Shown here: positions 26,696-35,079 of the stretch, piece by piece
Layout: every line of letters begins with the position of its first letter
Position numbering within the stretch: the first letter of the stretch is position 1
DNA from: Bryobacterales bacterium
Lineage (GTDB): Bacteria; Acidobacteriota; Terriglobia; Bryobacterales; UBA6623
Assembly (NCBI GenBank): GCA_028819235.1
Contig: JAPPMC010000075.1
Coordinates: 1 to 39,375, forward strand
Reading direction: 5' to 3'
Length of the DNA stretch: 39,375 nt
Program-made: the position numbers and the translations under genes
The notes under the pieces: model-generated
What the model was told of the DNA's origin: nothing
The model's database searches: none
The model's input: only the letters and a program-made list of their open reading frames with translations

Positions 26696-26964
26696 GAGGT
26701 CGGCGACCTCGGACTCCCGCTGGCGCGGAGCGGCCCGAACGGTTGCCGAGGGCCGGTGTCCTGTCCATTGATGGTTCGGGCGGCGAAACCCATACGCTGC
26801 GTCGCGGCGCTGGCCTAGGACCATGCCCCAAAGCCGCCGGACTCCGACTCGACCGCAAGAGCCCCTCACCTTCTGCCAAGCATTCCTGCATTGACGGAGC
26901 CACGACGGACAGTCCAATCCAATCAGAGTGGGACTATGAAGAATGGTGCCCAATAGCACCCTGT

Positions 26965-27165
26965 CTATCTCTTGCGCCGGGGCTCTTGGATGCGGTGAAT
27001 CTCGACCGGTTGCATGACCCCGCGGGCGGCCTCGTCCAGCGGCATCGGAGGTAGGCTGATCGAGTCCTCAAGCTCTGCCTTGGATGGCTGGTGGGCCGAG
27101 CGCCCCAGTGCGACTCGGCGCGGCTCGAGTCTGGTTCCTGGCTTGGATTGCTTGGGACTCTTCAT
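26965..27165 (-). CDS. Small basic protein with strong ribosome site
   Basis: A 66-residue protein rich in Lys, Arg, Pro and Ser. Its ATG at 27165 is preceded by a perfect AGGAGG with 7-nt spacing, the best Shine-Dalgarno of any small frame here, which argues that it is real. The middle reads PSKAELEDSISLP and then PLDEAARGVMQPVEI. I recall short uncharacterised proteins with a PSKAELE...SIDATPEELA pattern, but no function is established. It lies 137 bp downstream of the IS1595 pseudogene on the same strand. It might be an orphan antitoxin-like or accessory protein; that is speculation. Confidence 0.5.
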   Translation of the reverse strand: MKSPKQSKPGTRLEPRRVALGRSAHQPSKAELEDSISLPPMPLDEAARGVMQPVEIHRIQEPRRKR

Positions 27166-27302
27166 CGAAGATCCTCCTGCCGCTGCGTTCCTGGTGCCCG
27201 TGGCGGGCCCTCGGGGTCGATCAACTCAACACCCTGATCCTGCCCTCGCTTATTAATGTCCAGGCAGTCGGTCTTCGTCGAGCGTGTCCCGCTCCAAGGC
27301 GC

Positions 27303-28225
27303 TCATCCGCGGGCTCCGGAATCCAGCCCATAGTCCCTGATCAGCTCCTCGTACTTGAGCCGCTGGCCATCCTTGCCCAGCACAACCGTGCACATCATGT
27401 CGATCGTGTCCTGCTCTGCCAGGTTGTGCCGGCCGGCGAATTCCTGCACGTAGCGGTCTAGATGCTTCGGCCTGAGCTAGCGGAACCTGCCGCAGTAGCC
27501 GCGTTTGGGCGTGGACCAATACAACTCGACTCCATTCGTGTGCGCTTGTCCGCGAACGTCATCGCTGACAGAGTGCTTCACGGACTCATGCGCGAACGGC
27601 AACGTCCCGTATGCACTAGCCTCGCGCGTTTACACGGTCGCTTCACGGTCGGCGTGATCATTCACGAATCCCCGCAGCGTCTGCTTGTCCCTGGCCTGCA
27701 CCACCTTGGACGTCACTTGGTTCGTGGCGAGTCTTTAGCACCCACCACGGGCGTCTTGCCCACCGGCCCGCGGCCCGTCAATTGCTTGCGCACCGACTTC
27801 GGCATGTTCTTGGGCTTGCCGCCGAGATAGGTTTCGTCTCCTTTCACCGGGCCGGCGAAGCCTGTGCCTAGGTGGCAGAATGCGGCCAGACTGCGGTGGC
27901 TGAGATGCCAAGCGGAGTTCTGCACGATGTTGAGGTCCGAGTGCAGCTTCATGGACGAGACTGACTGCGAGCGCGTCATTACAAGATGGATGGCCATGGC
28001 CCACACCTGCCAGCCCAGGTTCGAGTCCTGCGTGACGGCTCCGCTCCGCACCGAGAAGCGCTTGCGGCAAGCGCGGCAGCGGAACCGCATGGATTTGTGC
28101 TTCGCGCCCGACCGGACGCGGCGGGAGCCGGCCCCGCAATGCGGGCACTGCTGTCCCTATGGCCAGTGGAGGCGGATGAACCGCTCCTTAGATCACGTCC
28201 GCTAGACCGAATGCTTCTTGGGCAC
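27303..28225 (-). pseudogene. IS1595-family transposase pseudogene
   Basis: The whole transposase can be followed from a GTG at 28225 (VPKKHSV) to TGA at 27303, but it is broken. In-frame stops follow VPKKHSV, then RT, then FIRLHWP. The zinc ribbon CPHCG...CRACRK is intact, then SSMKLHSDL, VKGDETYLGG (first catalytic Asp) and VVGAKD. A frameshift at about 27715 leads to TNQVTSKVV, GFVNDHAD, a TAA, then SVKHSVSDDV, HTNGVELYWS (catalytic Glu), RGY, a TAG after GRFR, and LRPKHLDRYVQEFAGRHN. The second catalytic Asp region is destroyed. At least five stops and one frameshift show an old inactive copy. It faces and probably truncated the DUF5597 gene to its right. Confidence 0.88.
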
Positions 28226-28260
28226 TATCCCTTAGACTCCGCCTTGCGATCGAATCGCGC

Positions 28261-28833
28261 GGCTTAGGTTCCGATACTGAAGCACCGACTGAACCGGCTG
28301 ATTTGCCGCTTGCAAAGAGGTACGAGACGCTCGCGAGCATCGCACCGATGACCTCAGAGCGCCAGGGGCTCGGAACGGTGTCCCGTGCCTTGGTGAGTCG
28401 TGGTGAAGAGCCGCAGGACATTCCGCTGGGCAACTACCTTCTCGTTGTGAGTTGTCCCCGTCGCCGGGGGCCGCCTATGCCTCCTGTAGCTCAACCGTCG
28501 CCTAGGGGAGCACCCTCTGTCCCGGTTGAGCCCTCACCGCGGAGGGGGCCTCGACTTGAGGGCCGTGTAGGTGGGCTCTTCATCGCGGTAGGTCCCGATG
28601 AGTACATCCTGGCGCGTAGCGGGCCCTTGAGCGTTGAGTTCCGCCCTAATACACTTGGAGATCCCAACGGGGGCTTCTTGTCGATCGAGGAGAGCACGTT
28701 TGTAAACGGCCGATGGCTCGCCGGCCGCCGGCTGAACGGTGATGAGAGCGGACAGGGACGGGGGGTGCGGCCTAATGGAGACTCGACTCGCAACGGCCCT
28801 ATCCAACGCGTCAGGTTGTACCGGTGCGGATAG
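28261..28833 (+). pseudogene. DUF5597 glycoside hydrolase, C-terminal fragment
   Basis: About 190 codons resemble the DUF5597 C-terminal domain that follows a GH35/GH42-type beta-galactosidase barrel. Matching blocks: LAKRYETLASIAP then ERQGLG, IPLGNYLLVVS, GPDEYILARSGPLSVEF, GGFLSIEESTFVNGRW, GRRLNGDE and the closing IQRVRLYRC. The catalytic barrel that should precede it is absent; instead the IS1595 pseudogene begins at 28225 on the other strand. The frame is open leftward to about 28201 but homology fades. A proline-rich loop (about residues 50-80 from 28303) looks degraded or inserted. The stop TAG abuts an ATG in the ThuA frame, so this was probably the preceding gene of a sugar-utilisation operon. 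Confidence 0.65.
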
Positions 28834-28896
28834 ATGATGTCGACGAGCCTGACTATGTCCTTTCGTCGCAAGTCGATCGCCTTTAGGGCTAGTTCC

Positions 28897-29751
28897 ATGA
28901 GCAAGCAGCTGATACGAATTCATCTGGCGATCTTGGCAATGGCACTGCTGCTGCCGGAAGCCCTGCCGCAGGCTCCCGCAGCCCGGTCTCAGACAGCCCA
29001 AGGTGAGTTGGGCGCACAGGCCGATTCGGAGCGGAGGCGCCGCAGGCCCCCCGACCCCTTCGCCGGTCAGAAGCGGATTCGCGCGCTCGTCATCACCGGA
29101 GGGTGCTGCCACGACTATGCTGGCGAGACGAAGATTCTCATGGACATAATGGCGTCTGAGGCGCCGGTCGATTGGACGGTCATGTTGGAGCGCGAGGGTA
29201 GGTCGACCTGGACTAGGACCAAGGTCCGCCTCTACAACCAGCCCAATTGGTCGGACGGATACGACATCGTGGTCCACAACGAGTGCTTTGCCAACGTCGA
29301 CGACGCCGAGTTTGTTCGCAAGATCGTTGCCGGACACAACAGCGGTTTGCCCGCGGTCGTGATCCACTGTTCGATGCACTCGTATCGGGCGCTCAAGTCC
29401 GACGAGTGGCGCGAGTTCTTGGGAGTGACCACCCTCCGCCACACTCCGCAGCACCGTATCGCTGTTCAAGTGAAAGACGCGAATCACCCGGTCATGAAGG
29501 GATTCCCCCAAGCGTGGGTAACCCCGATGGACGAACTCTATATTATCGAAAGGCTGTGGCCTGCAGCCAGACCGCTGGCGACCGCCGTCGATCCACAGAG
29601 TGGCAGCGAGTATCCAATTGTTTGGACAAACGATTACCATGGTGCACGCGTCTTCGGAACAACCCTCGGACACGGGCCCACGACATGGGATGACCCGACG
29701 TTTCAGGACCTTCTGGTGCGCGGTTTCAAGTGGGCGGTGGATCGGCAGTGA
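28897..29751 (+). CDS. Exported ThuA-domain protein
   Basis: A 284-residue ThuA-like protein, a glutamine-amidotransferase-like fold linked to trehalose and other sugar catabolism. A signal peptide (about 8-28, ending ALPQA) is followed by an Arg/Pro-rich linker and then the ThuA fold: ALVITGGCCHDY, YDIVVHNECFAN, GLPAVVIHCSMHSYR, WREFLGV, HRIAVQVKDANHPVMKGFP, DELYII, YHGARVFGTTLGH and the final DLLVRGFKWAVD. All family landmarks are present. The ATG at 28897 is chosen for the signal peptide; the frame also starts at 28834, adding 21 basic residues right after the DUF5597 stop. It is 23 bp upstream of a DUF1080 gene, with which it is surely co-transcribed. Confidence 0.87.
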   Translation: MSKQLIRIHLAILAMALLLPEALPQAPAARSQTAQGELGAQADSERRRRRPPDPFAGQKRIRALVITGGCCHDYAGETKILMDIMASEAPVDWTVMLEREGRSTWTRTKVRLYNQPNWSDGYDIVVHNECFANVDDAEFVRKIVAGHNSGLPAVVIHCSMHSYRALKSDEWREFLGVTTLRHTPQHRIAVQVKDANHPVMKGFPQAWVTPMDELYIIERLWPAARPLATAVDPQSGSEYPIVWTNDYHGARVFGTTLGHGPTTWDDPTFQDLLVRGFKWAVDRQ

Positions 29752-29774
29752 GCCAAGCAAAGAGGAGAAACTTA

Positions 29775-30563
29775 ATGGCCAAGCGACTCAAGCCCGCACG
29801 TTTTGCGGTGATCGGCGCTGTACTTGCAGTTCTATTGGGAGCGATTGGGGTCATTGCAGTAGCACAAGCGCCCGAGCGCAGGGATCCGTTCGGCGGCCTC
29901 TACCCAACATATGAACGTGACGACAACACGGGATTTGTTCCCATCTTCGACGGAAAAACTCTGGCCGGCTGGGATGGCGATACGACCTTCTGGCGCGCCG
30001 AGGATGGAGCTATAATCGGCGAGAGTACGCCAGAGAAAGTTGTTGAGAACAACAACTTCTTAATCTGGCGAGGAGGCAGGGTCAAGGACTTCGAACTGAA
30101 GGTCGAGTTTAGACTGGGTGGTGCCAACAGCGGCATTCAATACCGTAGCGTCGAGCTTCCTGACGTAGGCAAGTGGGTACTAAAAGGCTATCAAGCAGAT
30201 CTGGATTTTCGGGTTGGGTTTTCGGCCAATCTTCACGAGGAGCGCGGTCGTAGCCCAGGCCATGTGGTACTTGCCCGGCGCGGGCTCCTGACCCGCATTA
30301 CGGACGGGCCGAAGTACAAGGAGCTGGCAAGCTTGGGTGACCAGACGTTGTTACGCGGAGTGATGAACGTGGGCGGCTGGAATCTGTACCACATCATCGC
30401 TCGTGGCCCTGTGATGTTGCAAATCCTGAACGGTCGCCTCGTCAGCGGAACAATCGATGAGGATTCGCAGAACTTCTCGCCCGAGGGATTGATTGGTTTC
30501 CAGATGCACACAGGGCCACCATTCAAAGTCGAATACCGCAGTATCCTTTACCGAAGGCTGTAG
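29775..30563 (+). CDS. DUF1080 (3-keto-disaccharide hydrolase-like) protein
   Basis: A 262-residue exported DUF1080 protein with an excellent ribosome site (AGAGGAGA) before the ATG at 29775. A hydrophobic N-terminal segment (about 10-32) acts as signal or anchor. The domain begins at FVPIFDGKTLAGWDGD and continues through IIGESTPEKV, DFELKVEFRL, NSGIQYRSVE, YQADLDF and the closing IGFQMHTGPPFKVEYR. It is longer than the DUF1080 protein at 7776-8414 and lacks a twin-arginine motif, so the two are distinct paralogues. Its pairing with ThuA, next to a DUF5597 hydrolase remnant, points to oligosaccharide breakdown through keto-sugar intermediates. Confidence 0.88.
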   Translation: MAKRLKPARFAVIGAVLAVLLGAIGVIAVAQAPERRDPFGGLYPTYERDDNTGFVPIFDGKTLAGWDGDTTFWRAEDGAIIGESTPEKVVENNNFLIWRGGRVKDFELKVEFRLGGANSGIQYRSVELPDVGKWVLKGYQADLDFRVGFSANLHEERGRSPGHVVLARRGLLTRITDGPKYKELASLGDQTLLRGVMNVGGWNLYHIIARGPVMLQILNGRLVSGTIDEDSQNFSPEGLIGFQMHTGPPFKVEYRSILYRRL

Positions 30564-30575
30564 GCGTCAGACCCG

Positions 30576-30894
30576 ATGGTAATGCTCCGGAAAGCAGTGT
30601 CGCTGAGGACTAAGTGGAGTCTGTTGGGCTCTCCTTGGGCGTCATTGCTGTACACGGGGGCGGCGCGGGCTGACCCGACGTGGCCGCTGGACGACGGAGT
30701 GTCCGATGAAGAACTGCAGCGGCTGGTCCTCAAGAGATGCGCAGGCAAAGTCCGACTACCGGAGCGTGCCAAACGATTTCGCGACGCTGCAAACCGAAAT
30801 GCAGCAGCGCGACAACTTGACCGTCCGCTCGGTGCGGGAGGAGAACGCGGACGAGTACTGGTGCAGCCACTTCAGCCGCCTCCGCAAGCAATAG
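30576..30894 (+). pseudogene. IS21 istA transposase remnant
   Basis: Two overlapping plus-strand frames carry pieces of the IstA N-terminal region. One (from about 30660) reads ADPTWPLDDGVSDEELQRL, matching the GLSWPLPxxLxDAxLExL block of IstA. After a frame change near 30740 the other reads DFATLQTEMQQ, then LTVRSVREENADEYWCSHF, matching WxxLHxELxxxGVTLxLLWxEYxxxxPDGYxYSxF. The remainder of istA, including the DDE domain, and istB are absent. Short and degenerate, so the identification rests on block order rather than strong identity. Confidence 0.5.
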
Positions 30895-31103
30895 GGCGCG
30901 GGCGCACAAGGCCGGCGAATCCATGTTCGTGAAATGCGCGGTCCCGGGTGGTACCCTTTAGCCGACTTCAATTCAGTCCCGGTGCGTGGGGAATACAAGA
31001 TTCAGCACGACCGATCCCAGTGGACAACTTGGGCCCCGGCTCAGAAGAATCTCGGTAGTGCTGTGACTGCAGATCTCGCCCCACTGGCTGAGAGAAGCCC
31101 CTG

Positions 31104-31529
31104 ATGCCCGACGCCCCGCCGCCGCAGCCCGACTCCAAGCGCCTGTTCGACCTACTCCTAGGCCTGAACATGAAGCCGGGCAGCGCCTATACTTTCGTTC
31201 AGGAGGTCGGGAACATGGCCGCCGCCAATCTCATCGCCCGCTTCGAGTCCAAGCTTGACGCGCAGGGATCGCGATTCGAGTCCAAGCTAGATGCGCAGGG
31301 CGAACGATTCGAGTCCAAGCTAGATGCGCAGGGCGAACGATTCGAGTCCAAGCTAGATGCGCAGGGCGGACGATTCGAGTCCAAGCTCGACGCGCAGAAC
31401 TCCAAGCTTGAGGCCCAGAACACGAAGATCGACGCCCAGACCGCCCAGTTCACGTCGCTCCGCTGGATGGTGGGCCTCGGGTTCACCCTGCTGGCCATGC
31501 TCATCACCCTGCTGCGCTTCCTCGGCTGA
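31104..31529 (+). CDS. Coiled-coil protein with C-terminal membrane anchor
   Basis: A 141-residue protein. The N-terminal roughly 45 residues contain a short helical region (KRLFDLLLGLNMKPG). Five 11-residue repeats of the type RFESKLDAQGE follow (about 46-100), then two shorter variants (SKLEAQ, TKIDAQ), predicting a hendecad coiled coil. One membrane helix at the end (about 118-139, ending LLRFLG) would anchor it. The design resembles DUF1640/CCDC90-like tail-anchored coiled-coil proteins. The ATG at 31104 has a purine-rich GAGAGA upstream. Standing alone between a transposase remnant and a gene-free region, it gives no context for function. Confidence 0.7.
   Translation: MPDAPPPQPDSKRLFDLLLGLNMKPGSAYTFVQEVGNMAAANLIARFESKLDAQGSRFESKLDAQGERFESKLDAQGERFESKLDAQGGRFESKLDAQNSKLEAQNTKIDAQTAQFTSLRWMVGLGFTLLAMLITLLRFLG
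31239..31403 (+). repeat. Five tandem 33-bp coding repeats
   Basis: Five head-to-tail copies of a 33-bp unit beginning CGATTCGAGTCCAAGCT. Copies 2 and 3 are identical, copy 4 differs by one base, and copies 1 and 5 are diverged at their edges. Each encodes 11 residues in frame, so copy-number changes would lengthen or shorten the coiled coil without breaking the gene. The near identity suggests recent expansion. Confidence 0.9.
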
Positions 31530-32235
31530 GTCCGGTCGGGAACTGCTTGGGTCCCCCGGCGAAATCTGTCCGATCTCGCGTTGCAGTAACCACTTTCCCT
31601 AGAAGCCCGGATGCCGGCCTGTCGGCTCGGCCTCTACGTGCGCGCAGCATGGCGATCCAGGGCCCGCACGCGAGAATAGGCCAAGCCACTTCATGCGTGA
31701 GTCAGCAGCACTGGATCGGCCCCGAGCCCGCGCGACCCCGAGAGGGATCCTTCAGGATGGACCACTTCAGTGTCGATGAGATGAACCCTGTCCAGCCGTG
31801 CGCCGCAGGCATCGACGTGCAACAGCAAGACTCAATGCCGGAACTCGTCTAGGACAGCGGCCCGGTCTAGGAACTGCACAGCGGCGGCCCCGCCGCGCAT
31901 CCGGCAGTTGCCGCTGGCCGTGCCGAAGCTTCAGCGGGACTCAGCAACTGGCCTCTGTGGCGCAAGTCTGAGTACAGCAGCGCGTGCCACGAATGCCAAC
32001 CGAAGCGTGAGGTCGCCAGCCCCTGCGCGCGAATTGATGGTAACGGCCACGACCGTCGTGGACGGAAGCCTGGGAAGACGGTCGAAGTCCGCGTTCTGTA
32101 GAGTATGGCGGCAAGCGCCAAGTGCCGAGGCGCTCGAATGTCCTCTCAGCTTGTGCGCGAGAACTCCATCACAGACTGGGCAACTGTAGTGCCATGGAGC
32201 ACTGGCGCCGGGGGTCCTGGACCGTGAGCAAGGCG
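31530..32235. other. Gene-free stretch of about 700 bp
   Basis: No gene can be supported. A short frame near 31757-31849 reads CAAGIDVQQQ, faintly like the start of an IS110 transposase, but it stops within a few codons and nothing downstream continues it. Given the debris on the left, it is probably decayed insertion sequence. Confidence 0.35.
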
Positions 32236-35079
32236 TCAGAACCGTAACGAGAGTCTGGCGTAGTAGAAGCCGCCGTTGAATCCGAACGGCGCTGCTCGCC
32301 GCGAGAACACAAAGATCCCCGGCGAGTCGATGATGACTCGCCCGGAGGAGTCCTCCAGCCGCCCACTGCGGGTCTGGCCGACGTGATTCTCGTCTGGCAC
32401 GACGTTCAGCAGGTTCTGCGCGCCTACTCTCAGCTCGGTGTGCTTCCACAGCTTGAAGCCGACATGCGCATCGGTCACGTACTTGCCGCAGAACTGTTGG
32501 CGTGAGCCGCCGATCGAGCTTGGGGTAAAGCCTGACGCCCCGCACGGCCGCTCCCCGGCGTTCCCGCCCTCCTGCACCCAGTAGCTGCCGAAGTAGCGGA
32601 GCGCCCCGCCAAGTCTGATGCGACGAATGCGGTACTCGGCGCTGCCCTGCACGCGAGTGTTGGGCTGCCACTCGGTAAGGATCGAGCGGTCCTGGCCCCC
32701 GAAGATGACACTCTCGAGCCCGGCGAGCAGCATCGGCGCGTTGACGCCTCCGTCGAGCTCGGTGTTGACCACCATGCCTGAAAAACCAAAGTCCAGCACT
32801 CCGCCGTTCCGCCAGGCGTGCAGGCTGCTAACGGTGAATTCCATCCCTGACGTATCGGTAGCGGCGGCGTTGGTGAAGAACTGGGCAGCCGTGGCGTTGA
32901 CTGCGTCGAGTCCCGCAACCGCCTCCGGGATCCCGGCCAGATTGGCCGCAGTGAACGAGCCGCTGATGACGATGCGGTCCTCGACGCGAACGCTGAAAGC
33001 GTCGACGGTCAGGGAGGTGGTCGGGCTGATGCGCGCCACAACGCCGCCGCTGAAGTTGAGCGACCGCTCCTGCTTGAGATCCGGAATGCCCAACGCTTTG
33101 GCCACGGAACTGTCGTTGGAGTATGTCCCGCGCTCTTGCGCGACGGTCTCTCCCGCGTCATTGGTCACGAATTGTGTGCTCACATTCGTGAAGTTGAGCT
33201 GGTGCAGCGACGGGGCACGGAATCCTGAATTCAGGCTTCCGCGCACCGCGAAGTGTGGGCTGAAGTCGTAGCGCAGAGCGAGCTTGCCGGTCAGAGACTG
33301 GCCGAAGTCGCTGTAGTTCTCGAAGCGACCGGCGATTCCCAGCGTCAAGCCGCTGTCAAAGGCGAACTCCACGTCACTGTAGAGGCCAACGTTGGTCCGG
33401 CTGGCTTTGACATTGCGCTGAAACCCGGGAAACACCTGGATGCCTGCAGGGGCTGCCACGCAGCCGGACTTGTCCGCAACGCCGGGATCGTCCTTGCAGT
33501 TCAAGTACGAGAATGGTTCCCCCTGGCGAATGCCGTAGTGATCGCGCCGGCCCTCAGCACCGAAGGCCAGGTTCGTCGATCTTGCCGTGCCCTCAAACTC
33601 GCGCGCGATGTCGAGATTGACCGTCGTCTGGTCGAACCGGGGACCGCCGGAGTCGGCTTGGCGCGGGCTGGCAGTGCCGTATGTCGCGTTGTTTGAGTTC
33701 GTGATGAGGAAGTCAAACTGGTTGCGGCCGTGGTTGACACTCAGGTCAAGATTCCAGCCTAGGGCCGATGTGAAGTCCACTCCCGCGGCGACCGAGAAAT
33801 CCATGATGTCCGTGTTGATCTCGGGCAGAAAGCCGTCCGGGTAGAACTGCGTCACCGTGTTCGGCTGATTGGCCCGGCGGTAGAAGCCGGTGCTCTGGTT
33901 GTCGCGCTGGGTCCACCCGCCGAAAGTGTAAAAGCTGATGCGTCGGCCGATCGGGATCCCGGCATTGTAGTAAGCGCTGTACTGCTGGCTGTCTGCGTCG
34001 CCGATCCGGAAGTTCTTGCGGTTGAACGTGTACTCGCGCGGGTCGAAGCACCTTCCAGGCGTCCCGTTGCCCGAGACGATTGCGTAGGGTGCGTCCGCGC
34101 TGCAGTCCACCAGCGGGTACTGTGTTTGCCCGCTCCAGCCCGCGCGATTTGTCCGGTCCCGGTGGCGAGACTCGAACGTGAGATTCATGAACCCACCGTT
34201 CTCCGAGCCCCACCCCCCGTGCATGCTATACACTCCCGAGTCGCCGTCCCCGGCGTAGGTCTGGCCCCATGAAGCGTCCGCCGCAAAGCCGGGGGTGGAC
34301 TTGAGCACGAGGTTGATCACGCCCGCGATCGCGTCGGAGCCGTACTGTGCAGCCGCCCCGTCCCTCAGCACCTCGATTCGCTCAATAGCGGCGATCGGGA
34401 TGGCGTTCAGGTCCGTGCCCGCCGTGCCGCGACCGACGGATGTGTTGACGTGGAGCAGGGCGCTGTTGTGGCGCCGCTTGCCATTCACCAGCACTAGTGT
34501 CTGGTCCGGACCGAGACCTCGCAGCGTTGCTGGTCGCAACGCATCCGTGCCATCGCTGATTGTCGAACTGGAGAAGTTGAATGATGGCGCCTGCATCTGC
34601 AGTGCCCGCCCAGTCTCGAACTGGCCAGTGCCGCGCAGACGCTCTCCAAGGATGAGTTCAACAGGAACGGCTGATTCCAATGGCTGGACGCCCTGTGAGC
34701 GGGTACCTAAGGTCGCTTCGACATCGATGACTTCGCTGACGGCCTGCAGCTGCATCTCAACCGTTACCGAGCCCTCGGATTCGGCGATTTCCAACGCTTG
34801 CGTTGCGAAGTCTGGCGCCGAGACCACTGCCGAGTGGGGTCCGGCGCCCAGACCGGAGAAGGTTGCCGTTCCGTCGTCGTCCGTCGGCACGTCCTGACCA
34901 CCGATGGACACAGTGGCGGTTGACACAGGTTGCGAGAACGGATCCGTGACCTGGACCGTGAGCATCTGACCAAGGACAATGTCCGGCTTGGCCAGCAGCA
35001 GCAAGGCCAGAATGGTGAGAATGGCCCACCGCTCGTAGCCTCGGGCTGGTCGATCAGCTGCCTCGCTCATCAAGTGCAT
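32236..35079 (-). CDS. TonB-dependent outer-membrane receptor
   Basis: A 947-residue receptor that would import a large or scarce nutrient, powered by TonB-ExbB-ExbD. In order: a signal peptide (about 20-40), a carboxypeptidase-regulatory-like beta-sandwich (about 42-115, VTDPFSQPVSTATVSI), a plug domain (about 125-260, with LRGLGPDQTLVLVNGKRR, AAIERIEVLRDGAAAQYG and IAGVINLVLK) and a 22-strand-type barrel ending in the aromatic LSLRF. The N-terminal carboxypeptidase-like domain is typical of carbohydrate- or peptide-linked receptors of Bacteroidota and Acidobacteriota. Starts at 35079 and 35070 are equally possible, neither with a clear ribosome site. No SusD partner or regulator adjoins; gene-free stretches flank it on both sides. 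Confidence 0.92.
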   Translation of the reverse strand: MHLMSEAADRPARGYERWAILTILALLLLAKPDIVLGQMLTVQVTDPFSQPVSTATVSIGGQDVPTDDDGTATFSGLGAGPHSAVVSAPDFATQALEIAESEGSVTVEMQLQAVSEVIDVEATLGTRSQGVQPLESAVPVELILGERLRGTGQFETGRALQMQAPSFNFSSSTISDGTDALRPATLRGLGPDQTLVLVNGKRRHNSALLHVNTSVGRGTAGTDLNAIPIAAIERIEVLRDGAAAQYGSDAIAGVINLVLKSTPGFAADASWGQTYAGDGDSGVYSMHGGWGSENGGFMNLTFESRHRDRTNRAGWSGQTQYPLVDCSADAPYAIVSGNGTPGRCFDPREYTFNRKNFRIGDADSQQYSAYYNAGIPIGRRISFYTFGGWTQRDNQSTGFYRRANQPNTVTQFYPDGFLPEINTDIMDFSVAAGVDFTSALGWNLDLSVNHGRNQFDFLITNSNNATYGTASPRQADSGGPRFDQTTVNLDIAREFEGTARSTNLAFGAEGRRDHYGIRQGEPFSYLNCKDDPGVADKSGCVAAPAGIQVFPGFQRNVKASRTNVGLYSDVEFAFDSGLTLGIAGRFENYSDFGQSLTGKLALRYDFSPHFAVRGSLNSGFRAPSLHQLNFTNVSTQFVTNDAGETVAQERGTYSNDSSVAKALGIPDLKQERSLNFSGGVVARISPTTSLTVDAFSVRVEDRIVISGSFTAANLAGIPEAVAGLDAVNATAAQFFTNAAATDTSGMEFTVSSLHAWRNGGVLDFGFSGMVVNTELDGGVNAPMLLAGLESVIFGGQDRSILTEWQPNTRVQGSAEYRIRRIRLGGALRYFGSYWVQEGGNAGERPCGASGFTPSSIGGSRQQFCGKYVTDAHVGFKLWKHTELRVGAQNLLNVVPDENHVGQTRSGRLEDSSGRVIIDSPGIFVFSRRAAPFGFNGGFYYARLSLRF

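Noticed and set aside
26696..26710. GAGGTCGGCGACCTC palindrome after the second PepSY gene as a terminator
   Set aside because: The stem leaves a one-base loop and there is no T-run.
28534..29760. Long minus-strand frame of about 400 codons opposite the ThuA gene
   Set aside because: It has no recognisable domain, while the plus strand carries clear DUF5597 and ThuA homology; a GC-rich antisense shadow.
31239..31403. Tandem 33-bp repeats suggested a CRISPR or minisatellite
   Set aside because: Units are directly adjacent with no spacers, keep the reading frame and encode a coiled coil, so they are part of a protein gene.
31757..31849. Possible start of an IS110 transposase (CAAGIDVQQQ)
   Set aside because: Similarity covers only about ten residues, stops follow at once and no other IS110 block is found in the next 400 bp.
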